A stretch of 64,000 bases of DNA, taken from the NCBI GenBank assembly GCA_036345935.2, contig JADWOT020000001.1, forward strand, positions 5,553,788 to 5,617,787, read 5' to 3'. The DNA comes from Taenia hydatigena. Its lineage: Eukaryota; Platyhelminthes; Cestoda; Cyclophyllidea; Taeniidae. Of the stretch, positions 51,242-60,463 are shown in pieces. The notes beneath the pieces were generated by a model. The model did not search any database, was not told where the DNA came from, and worked only from the letters and a program-made list of their open reading frames with translations. The number at the start of each line of letters is the position of its first letter. Position 1 is the stretch's first letter. Both the position numbers and the translations under genes were made by a program.

Positions 51242-53654
51242 CTAGAGAGCAGTGCCCCGCTCCAAGTTCTGTTTAATTTCCGCAGTGTACTTCCCGTAGT
51301 GACGATCGAGCAGCTCGTTATAGCGCTTGTTGCGTTCGTTGATGTAGTCAATATCGGCGTCAGGATCGAAGGCGCGACGGCGACTATAAGCGGTCTTCTT
51401 CTTCTCCTGCTCCTTCAGCGTGTTGGCCATACGCTCTACAGCCTCGCGACTGCTTTCAGCCCCCGCCTGTATTGCTTCCACCAGACCAATCGTGTGCGCC
51501 GTTGGGTAGACCAAATCACCACTGTTAAACATAAAATGAGACGAAAACGCTGGTGAGCTAGTCCATCCAATCTCCATCTATCATCTTGATGTTGGGCCGT
51601 TATTTACAATCAGCTTATTGTAAAAACCAGCGCAATGACAGCCCTTCGAGACCTAAACACAAACTGAAATAGGGCAGCATGGAACTCAAATACTTAAAGC
51701 CCCCGTTCTCAGTTACTTTTCCCAGCAGGACATCAAGACAGTCGCACGATCTACTGATTACCAACGACGGACTTCCAGGGATATCTCGAATTAAACCAGT
51801 TCTTCTAAAAGGGTCGAATTTATAAAAGCGAAAACCGCGTTAGTCTTTCGACAAAGTCCTGTGTTGCATTCATACGCCAGCTTTTCGAGATCGCAGATAA
51901 TCGCGAGTAATCGTACCCACCGTTCTCGCGAACAAATTCACCTGTTGTACAATTTCGCGACAGGTCATGCGCTGATCGTCCTGGATCAGGCGTTCCGAGC
52001 GCTGAGTGCTCAGAAGAATGCCCGCGACCGGGTGGAAATCACCGCGGTAAGCATCCGCGTGGGCAGACATATAATCATCTTTCACACCATTGAACTATTT
52101 TGCTCCGGCTGAGCGACTGATCACCATGCTGCACCTGGAGTCTGTTATGGAGTTTCGTGAGTATTACGGCTTCACTTACAAGATTTTTCACTGTTACAAG
52201 CTAACCAATGCTCGCATTACCACTGTTACTTGTCACCTCGATTAATGGCATCTGGCTAGAAATAAAAGATCACATCTGCGCGTAGTGCATCGATAAGAAC
52301 ACGATACCATATGTTCATTATGATTTGAAAACCTCGTAATAGACTTCATAAACAGGGCTACCGTTAGTCGCAGTTTCATTCATGGATATTCGGTTATAGG
52401 AGGGACTAAATGATTCCCATAAAGTACATCTTAATACACACAGAACCTCATCAGTGCATAAAAGGCAACCACATTCAGACTTCAGATATTGGCAGATTAT
52501 GAATACCACTTCTACAATGAGACCTCGACATGGCGAAATAGACTACACACGCTTGTTGGTGTATGAATAAGCAAACGATGGAACGAGCGAAAATTGAACT
52601 CCTTATCGAAAGACTGAATGCTTATGCCAACAGCCATAAATGTGCCACCAAGGGAACGGATATTCCCAAAATCCTCACCAACGCAGCTGGAGCAAGTGTA
52701 CCGACCAAACGGATATACGCATCAACAACTAGCAATGGAATGCAGCATAAAACGCGGTTTTAACAATAAAGTTCGTCCAAAACCTAGATGTGGACGATGA
52801 ATGCCTTCACAAAACCAACTGGCAAACTTATAACTCGAATATGGCTCAGAAAGTACTTGGGACTTCATTGCCTATTTTAAATAACACCCAGACATACCGA
52901 CGACCCTTCGCATAACCCTGAACGGCTGCTCGCATTTAACGTAAGACAATGTAAAAAAGTTACCTAGCAAAAAAAGACAAAAAGTCGAGTCAACAGATAC
53001 TCACAGCCTTTCCTTCTGTTTCTGGTAAGCCACCAGGTCCGGCTTGATAGCTTTAGTTTGTTTGAGGTACTTCTTATGAGAAGCGTCTGCGTAGGATGTA
53101 AAGCCGACAACATCACCCGCTTCGTCTTCGACGCTGAGGTGAGGTCTTTTACGCCTCTTCCGCAACTCCAAACGATTGACAAGCTCTGCGGAAATGTTCA
53201 AGTTCTTCGCACGGTCCACATCCACACCCTTTTTGGCGCACTCCGCCCGAAAGGCATCCTCCTCCTCCTCCCAACGCATTCTTGCTTGCTTTGCCTCCCA
53301 ATTAGAGGGTAGGTGCTTGCGCCTGTCCTCCTCCACTACCTGGACATGGTTGGCCTTCTTTGCCTCATTCTTCAACAAATCGTAAAAGTGCTTACAGACC
53401 ACATCACCATTGATGCCAAAATGAATGGTTTGAGAAGGAAGAGAAACTATCCCAAGAAATATGACTAACTTCCAATTAAGAAATAATTAGGCGCTTAGAA
53501 ATGGTTCAAAAGTAAATACCAGCTTGCAGTGACATCAGTTTCGAATAAAAGTGGGCGGAATCAACAAAAAAGCACAACAACTCACGATCTTTAGCTGCAG
53601 CTGCCTTAATCTACTGAGGCGATCCTCGCGCTTCGCATCAGACGCAACCGACAT
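51242..53654 (-). CDS. SYF2: SYF2 pre-mRNA splicing factor homologue
   Basis: Three exons (53586-53654, 53005-53369, 51242-51521) join in phase and give 237 residues (human 243). The charged, largely helical protein has NEAKKANHVQVVEEDRRK, PSNWEAKQARMRWE, TKAIKPDLVAYQKQKERL, SRRRAFDPDADIDYINERN and the nearly invariant C-terminal YGKYTAEIKQNLERGTAL. These match human SYF2 in order (NEARKLNHQEVVEEDKR, PANWEAKKARLEWE, TKQIKPDMETYERLREK, SRRRPYNDDADIDYINERN, YGKYTAEIKQNLERGTAV). SYF2 belongs to the NineTeen-associated part of the spliceosome and acts in the nucleus. The 1.5-kb second intron contains a transposase-like fragment. Confidence 0.96.
51870..52085 (-). pseudogene. Mariner-like transposase fragment (HTH part) in a SYF2 intron
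   Basis: The translated segment includes ERLIQDDQRMTCREIVQQV and ends TITRDYLRSRKAGV. This resembles the second helix-turn-helix of mariner/Tc1-type transposases, where a pattern like E-D-x-R-x-T-x-R-E-I is followed by a helix and then L-x-x-R-(K/R)-V. The frame stops where the family would continue with the W/F-V-P linker, and no DDE catalytic domain follows, so it looks like a truncated relic. The segment is GC-richer than the intron around it. Confidence 0.45.
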
Positions 53655-55017
53655 GGCCTATCGAAACTAAATGTCTCTGCGACCAGCCAGTAGTAAAATC
53701 AAACAAAGTCCTACATTCAAAAGTAAATGTTAAATACGCGGTGGTACATAACAATAAACAACCATTTGATCTTCTACAAAATAATTTTAAAAATTAGCGT
53801 GCCACACAATATAGGGTGAATCTGTCTTCATTCGGCTTCTGTGGACTAACATATAATGCGCATTAATACTTTTAAGGAAATGTGGATTACTTGTCTTTAT
53901 TCGTCTCAAACAAGATTGCTTGCATTAATTTTTAAGCTAATTCTGCGAACTTTAACGTGACAGTGCATTCCTTTTTGCGACACACCCGTCTTTATCTATG
54001 CTAAAATATACACCCCTGTGGGAAGCGAAAAAGACCTGAAAAACCTTAGCCGTAGCTACAGGTCCATGTCGATACCTAGTTAAGCATGCAGTACCTCGAA
54101 TCGTCTCTGAAGGTGAGATGAGCCGAAGTAATACAGTTAAGCTGCAAATCTACTTGCCTTCCCTTAAACATTAATTATGCTCGTGCGCCAGCGCAGCTCA
54201 ACACATGGATGCAAAAATTGCTAAGCTACTCCATTGAGATATAAATGTAATGCTTGTGTTCTTCAAATATGCTTTGTAGGCCAGAGGCGGAAGAACTATT
54301 TTGAACCTGGTAGCGGAGCGTCTTGATGACTCCTAGGAGCTTAACTTATCCCCGTCCTGAACTCCCTTACAAGGCCTCGCTGTATCCTCTCTATCATCCA
54401 TAATAAAGATGTCGAAGCGTGTTCAGACTTCTAATAACAAGGGCGATAAGAAGGAAGAGGAGGAACCCTCAACAATGAGTCCACTACATCAATTCACCTG
54501 CATAAATGACTTGAATCCGACCCAAATGCAGTCTGGTTTCAGACGGGGATAATCTGCAATAAATTGTGCACTAGCAAGGCATTATCTCTTGGAATAAAGC
54601 ATTTCTAATCTTTCCAACACCCCACCTAAAAGAAAGGTATCTCTTAAGTGGCCTTCTCTGCATCGGTAATAAGATATGCTTTTATGACAGAATGCAAGTT
54701 ATTAGTCGCAAGGCTATAGGCGTAAAACCCCGATTATATAACTAAGGGGGAAACAATAATTGCAAAGAATGAAGATGTCGTGCGGTGGTGCACAAATTAC
54801 AGCTGAATGCATTACGCTCGTGTGTTTCAAGCGACGCCCAATTCGGTTTATTTCATGATTGTTTACAACTCTCCACGAGTCAGATACCACAATTAACCAT
54901 TTCTATTCCATTGCGTTTGATGTAAGAGATTTGCTGGTCTTGGGCTTCCCATGATCCGTCAATAATTTACATTCATGTAAACACTTAAATGTGGCCTTTT
55001 AAATCTACACCTCCTTC
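53655..55017. other. Intergenic region right of SYF2
   Basis: This holds the SYF2 promoter side. A short plus-strand open frame begins at 54409 (MSKRVQTSNNKGDKKEEEE, 47 residues); its charged start looks gene-like but no second exon or family could be tied to it. Nothing else is seen. Confidence 0.4.
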
Positions 55018-55276
55018 TGTAGCGTTCCGAGGCTCCCTTGAAGGCAAAAGAAGGCAAAGTGGCAGGGTAGAATACATATATCCACCGAACAGAGGGAAAT
55101 AGGCTGCTGGCATGGCCCGGAGGGCAGCCCACGCAGCTAGGGCAGTACGGCCATCCCTGTGACCTTGACAGAAACCCGCAGTTCTAACAAACAAAGTACT
55201 ACATTGCCCCTCTCCTCTTTCGAGCGTCGTCCCCGACGCGCCCCTTCATACACCTCCCGTGTCAGCCATCACAACA
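55018..55276 (+). mobile_element. LTR-like repeat, most complete copy
   Basis: This 259-bp unit starts TGTAGCGTTCCGAGGCTCCC and ends CAGCCATCACAACA, so it has the TG...CA ends of a long terminal repeat. Related copies are at 20976, 48061 (reverse), 55731 and 56710. The first 190 bp are about 90 percent identical by eye to the copy at 55731. No gag-pol reading frame was found next to it. Confidence 0.75.
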
Positions 55277-55730
55277 TACTCGGTGCTGCAAGAAGCACCC
55301 ACGAGCTAACCATGCCAGTCGCCAACATTCGACGCGATTGAGGCGATGCTTGACATCAACGTCACTGATCCCTCTTGACAGTGCATTGCACTTCGAGTCT
55401 CGTCTGGCTTGGAAACAAAATTCGGACTAAGTGGTTCTGCCGACCATCAGTATGTCCGTAGGGAGGCGTTAGCACGCCGATCTCCTTAAGCAAGTGTAAT
55501 AGGGGTAATCTTCGAAACGAAGCTTTCCAGGTGGTTCATGGCTAGTGTCGCTTCAGTTGTTGATAGCATTCTTGTAGAACACGGAGATGGGGTAGATGCC
55601 GGAGGTGGACGTCGTTCGTGGCCCATCCGTAGCACATGCACTTCATTCGCACCGCTGCAACATGCCGCAGGCGGTAGAGATCGGGATAAATAAACCCTAT
55701 AGAGTCGGGTCCGCTTTCTGCTGCCACCAA
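55277..55730 (+). mobile_element. Internal region between two direct LTR-like repeats
   Basis: This 454-bp stretch lies between the direct repeats at 55018 and 55731. It has no long open frame. If the two repeats belong to one element, the whole (about 55018-55925) would be a small non-autonomous retroelement of the TRIM type. No primer-binding site or polypurine tract is obvious, so the pair could instead be independent insertions. Confidence 0.4.
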
Positions 55731-55925
55731 TGTAGCGTACCGAGGCTCCCTAGAAGGCAAAAGAAGGCGGAGTGCTAGGGTAGAATACATATATTCATCG
55801 GACAGAGGGAACTAGGCTGCTGGCATGGCCCGGAGGCCAGCCCACGCAGCTAGGGCAATACGGCCACCTCTGTGACCTTGACAGAAACCAGCACTTCTAA
55901 CAAACAAAGTACTACACTTCCTTTT
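55731..55925 (+). mobile_element. LTR-like repeat, copy lacking its 3' part
   Basis: It starts TGTAGCGTACCGAGGCTCCC and follows the copy at 55018 closely to CAAACAAAGTACTACA near 55914, then drifts away. The missing end (CAGCCATCACAACA in other copies) suggests truncation or heavy divergence. Confidence 0.75.
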
Positions 55926-56709
55926 TCCATAATCGTCCATCCTGATTCCGTTTAATTACAAGAGATACAAAAGACAACTTTTCCTTGTATTATCAACATA
56001 TTCTCATACAAGTACCTCAGCCAGCTCCACAATGGTTGTTTTCAAACAACTCCAGTGTGGTGTAGTCTGAGGTGGGGTATGGATGGCAAGAGTGAAAGGT
56101 GCTTTGACAACCCTTCTGTTGTGAGATTCCTCGAATCGATGCTTCCAAGTATGCGTCGCCTATGGCATTTGGATTTTGCTGCTGCTGCAGCCTCTAAAGT
56201 CCCTCATAAATCCCTAATAAGTGACGCCAACGTGGAATCCTGTAGACACGACTAAAATGTCACGTAAACGGGAGGGAAGTAAAAACTGGGAGAATCGAAG
56301 CATCCCCACGCAGTTGAGCCTGCAGCTGACCAAAGCATTCCATTGCTGCAGTTACTTCTACGCCTTTACGACCCATTATCTGAGTAAAAATGCCTCCAAC
56401 AGCCAAATTCCCACTTAGAATGATGGGGGCGTCAAAAACCGACCCACCAATAGCAGTTACTTAATTTAACATCCGAAAACCACCCACATTTTTGCTTTAA
56501 TTTAATCCACGATGTTTTAGCACTGGATCCTCGAAACAGGTAATGCAATTTCCCTATGACCCAAGCAAAATTTGCCAATGTTAAGTGAATTTATTTAAAT
56601 TACTTTCCCAAAAGCGCGGGCTTATTTAATTTGCCACCTATTGTCATGCCTTGCTCATCAACTTATAACGTGTCAATGCATACAAAAAAGCATTTCCGAT
56701 TCATGACCT

Positions 56710-56979
56710 TGTGAAGCTCCTCGGGACTTCCCTGAAGGCAAAAGAAGGCACAATACTTTGACAGCGCATGTGCATTTGTGATGTTCTAGAGTTTGGGGGC
56801 TACTGACATGAACCGAAGGCCAGTCACTCGGCTTTAGCCACTAACGGAGCGCCCAGATGACGCCTTCAACAAATCAGAGAGCTAAATAAAGAACTAACGC
56901 ATTCCCCAGCCCCTCTTCTCCCTTAAGAGTTGTCCCTGTTGGTCCCTTTTATTACTATCCCGCGTCAGCCATCACAACA
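56710..56979 (+). mobile_element. LTR-like repeat, diverged copy
   Basis: It begins TGTGAAGCTCCTCGGGACTT, continues with CCCTGAAGGCAAAAGAAGGC, and ends CGCGTCAGCCATCACAACA, the same 3' end as the copy at 55018. The middle is more diverged, with recognisable GAAGGCCAG and CCCCTCTTCTC blocks. Confidence 0.7.
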
Positions 56980-57562
56980 CGATCATAATCGGACCGTCAC
57001 CGATTCCTCCCGCCATTTCTACTGCATCCGGGATTCCGTCCCCTATAGAAACTGGTTTCTGGAAGGCGGATAGGCTGACCATTACGCGTGTCCAAAACAC
57101 CAGCCTTAAAACTGGTTTATGTGAGGAAGGAAAGGATTTAATACAGTTCCGTGGGGGCAGAGTTTTGTATCCAGTCCTCCTTTCAACACTTTCGTTTGGG
57201 GCCGCCACCGACTCTCGCATCCGTAACATATCCACCTCCTCCCAGTAGTCGAATTCAGGACAAATCTCCAATAAGAAGGAGGAAAACATGATATTCGGGC
57301 CGAATATACTATGCATGTACGCATATGGCATAGAATAGGGTTTGCGGCTGCTGTCATGGTCCAGATGTCGGTCCGCCTGGTGGACGTACAGTAGCAAAAA
57401 ACTTACGTATTGCGCAGGCTTAGAAACGAATAATTCATTTTTTTGGATGTTTAGCAAAAATTTTTGCCTCAAAATAGGCTGTGTGTCCAAAGTATTTTGA
57501 GGGATGAATTCACAATAGTTTGAGAGGATGAGGAACGGCCACACTTTCAATGTTTGACCATT
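56980..57562 (-). CDS. Unidentified open frame, possibly two exons with a 30-nt intron
   Basis: I do not recognise this product. A minus-strand frame of about 190 codons runs from an AG acceptor (first base 57562) leftwards. It can be read straight through or with an in-phase 30-nt GT-AG intron at 57377-57406, which would join SKPAQY to ADRHLDHDSSRK. The frame contains SMPYAYMHSIFGPNIMF and LLEICPEFDYWEEVDMLRM. Its left end reaches the edge of an LTR-like repeat, and the hairpin repeat family begins 115 bp to its right. It may be a host exon or a transposon remnant. Confidence 0.25.
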
Positions 57563-57673
57563 CTAAAATTAACAAGTGATATTCACCTGCGCGTTTTGTA
57601 ACAAATTTGACCACTCTGTTGTGGAGACGGGTTAGCCAGGTCAGTCGGCTCTTGTTAAACCACGATGAAATAA

Positions 57674-57842
57674 GCGTCACGTATTTGTGACACACGACCG
57701 GTATATCTGTCATACTGTTTTGTTCATGCACGATAACCCACTTCCCCTTTATTTGCACGATTGTTGGTCGTCATTTGTTTTACCTAAGCGTAGAGCTTTT
57801 ATTTCGCCCTCACATCCAGCGTGTCACAAATACGTGACACGA
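57674..57842. repeat. Hairpin-ended repeat element, copy A
   Basis: Each end carries a hairpin palindrome: GTCACGTATTTGTGAC at 57676-57691 and GTGTCACAAATACGTGACAC at 57821-57840 (7-bp stem, 6-nt loop). The whole is about 169 bp. Reverse-complemented, it aligns with copy B at both ends and inside (ACAAAACAGTATG against GCAAAACAGTGTG), so the two copies are in opposite orientation. Confidence 0.75.
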
Positions 57843-57884
57843 GGACTTTGCTATGGCTGCACCAACGACTGCCTTGCATGTTGA

Positions 57885-60463
57885 TTATTTGAATGCAAGA
57901 AGACAAAGTAATCACATGGCGTCCTAATTTAGGGATATTTACACTTCGTTATCCTTCTTGGACAGCAGTGTTATTGGTGTCCAAGTGAAACCATAAAATA
58001 TCTGATCCATGGTGGCTCATTTCCCAAGGGATATATTTTGGTCGATACCTAAGGTGTGTCAAATGAATTGAATACACCAAAGCGGTTGACGTGATGGCAA
58101 ACGCAAAGTAAATTTGCTATCCTTTCACCCCATTACATCCCATTCATTCATTTACTCCCGATTTTGTGTCGCCGATCCTCATCAACAGGGCTATTAGTAT
58201 CCACAGCTTGTAGAGTATGCTTCTATAACCTTTCAGATGCCTGCCACTGAGTCACCTCGAACCGTACAGATTACAAACTGTAGTCATTCTTCCAATGATG
58301 AACAGGGTGGTTTCATTGCCTGATCCAACTTGGTGACTACTGTGAATAATTCGCTCCGAGGGCGGTGATTGGCTAATCACAAGGTTGAGGAAACGAATGC
58401 CCATGGCCCAGAAGCGTGATTCACGGTGGTAGTGAAGGCGAAACGAGTGAGAATTATAACTGTCGAATGACTATGCCGGTGTATATTCGCTTTGGGAGAT
58501 CAGATACGGAAGCGATAAAGCCGAAGACGGGTGACCAAGTGGCCCAAAAGTGCTATTGAGAGTTAAAAATTCCTAGCTATGAATGTCTTAGCAAAAAGTA
58601 AGGATAAATTACTCAAGGTTCACCCAAAATGAGGACATTTAGAATTATAATCCACTTCCAATAGCTAGTCAAGAGAAAAACTCGCGAAACATTTGACAGA
58701 ATATCGTTAGGAACCAATTAGTCGACTCCTACAGGTGTAAGACGTACACCTCACCACAAGAGGTCAGCAATCTTCGAGGTTACCACTTCCAGCTTGAGTA
58801 AATCATCCTCTGATCAAGACCACAGTCCCTCGGCCTTCACCTGTGCCAGCATTAGAACATTCCGCCGCCTGGAGCTGCTATCAGCCACTGATAGAACCTT
58901 AGACCTCTATTCTCGTCAATATCAGGAGTTTCGACGCCGCCTCTTGTACTTTTGGACAAGATCGTCGTTTGCGTGGCAGCAATGTGAATCAAGGCTTATG
59001 CTTGAAGCTATCAAACGCAGAACACGTTGAAGGGTACGGCTTCTCCCATTCCCTGGTTAGGATGATGCACCTGTTTCCCTTTCGCAAGTCCGATGTTGCT
59101 GTGGCATCACGATCATCTGTACATGATTTAGATGCCATTAAAAGTCTTGTCACTGACAACCCGTGGCACTGACACTGTCTATTGCCATTGGCTAACCTAC
59201 CAATCAAAAAAGTCAAAGACACTTAAGAAAATTCCTTTAAACCATCCTTAAGTCAATCTATTAATTAAAAATGTCATTTTTTATTCCCAGTTAACCTGGT
59301 TGACAACACGTAATCATCATTTGGGTCTTTGGGAATTCAGGCACCATGGGCCAGATGTTTTATGGTTTCACTAGGCTACCAATAGGAATGCTGTCCAAAA
59401 AAGGATGACGAGATATCATAATCCCGCAACTAACGGCACCTTGTGGCTACTTCAGTGTCTTATATTCAGCCAATCTACATGCGAATTAGCCCTTTGTGCA
59501 ACCACAGCGCTTATCAATTGGTAAAGGCCTCGTGTCACGTATTTGTGACATGCTGGGTTTAAGAGGTCGATGAGGAATCTATAATCATTTCCAACCGGTT
59601 TTAAATAATAATTATGGGACTAACAGAAGAGCAAGCAGCCTTACATGACGCAAAACAGTGTGGCGTATACATGAGTCGAGTGTCACAAATACGTGACGCG
59701 TTTATAATGGCGGTTTTATAAGACCCGACAGCTTCAACTAACCCGTCTTAACAACAAGATGGTGGAGTTTGTTCCAAAAAGGCACATTTAGACATCACTT
59801 TACGCTCTTACGCATTGGCCTCCCAAAATGCCCTATTTAGAGAAAATACTTTTTCGTTGAGTCGCGGTCTGGAAAAGGACTCCAAGAAACAGATGGCAGA
59901 GCAAGATTAATAGCAACAGAGAGGAGGAATAACTTTTCTTTGCCCCATATTTTTCGCAGAGGGTTTGTAGAATCCTTTAATCTAGGGAGGGAAATGCCTT
60001 CCCCAGTTCCTGCCAATAGGGGTAGGCAAGCCAGCACTGGGGAGAAGAACGCAATGTAATATTAGAACTGCATGAAGAACGACCAGCATCCGCTTGTAGT
60101 GCGGTTGTCTTAAATGACAGGATTTGGGTAATAACAGAGTGATCCAACCTTAGGCATTCCAAAACCTTTGAACTACAGCAGTTGCAACACATTGTGCAAA
60201 TCGCCGCCTTAATCAATGCAGAATAGGTTACAGGCACGTTGCCCCCTCAAAATCTCTCAAGCATCCTCTTCTCATTATCTTCATCGACGACTTATTCCCT
60301 CAACCACGAAGCTGCCCTCCCAAATCATCACAAAGTCGACACTTTATTCTAAAAATATCCTCTCATTTTGATCCATAAGACTCCACATAACAAAAAAAAA
60401 ACATGTTAGCACAACAGGCGGGAGGCCGTGTGAATTAGTGACGGATATATGAGCCAGTGAATT
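57885..60463. other. Repeat-rich stretch without a confident gene
   Basis: Apart from hairpin element B, this 2.6-kb stretch has only short frames. A plus-strand frame at 58794-59030 (MSKSSSDQDHSPSAFTCASI onwards) lacks a recognised family, although 24 nt just upstream of it (58768-58791) nearly match 21669-21692. Minus-strand Cys-rich frames at 59837-60237 are likewise unassigned. Confidence 0.4.
59531..59699. repeat. Hairpin-ended repeat element, copy B
   Basis: Hairpins are at 59533-59550 (TGTCACGTATTTGTGACA) and 59680-59697 (GTGTCACAAATACGTGAC), spaced as in copy A. Interior sequence is diverged from copy A but shares GCTGG next to the left hairpin and a CAAAACAGTGTG block before the right one. 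Confidence 0.75.

Noticed and set aside
54409..54552. Short plus-strand frame starting MSKRVQTSNNKGDKKEEEE
   Set aside because: The start is gene-like, but it stops after 47 codons, with no convincing donor or downstream exon to support it.
57510..57758. Minus-strand frame with WFNKSRLTWLTRLHNRVVKF resembling the C-terminal part of LINE reverse transcriptases
   Set aside because: The resemblance is to a loose W-F-x-x-L...R-L...R-V-V pattern over about 30 residues, with no RT motifs nearby and a hairpin repeat inside the frame; too weak to call.
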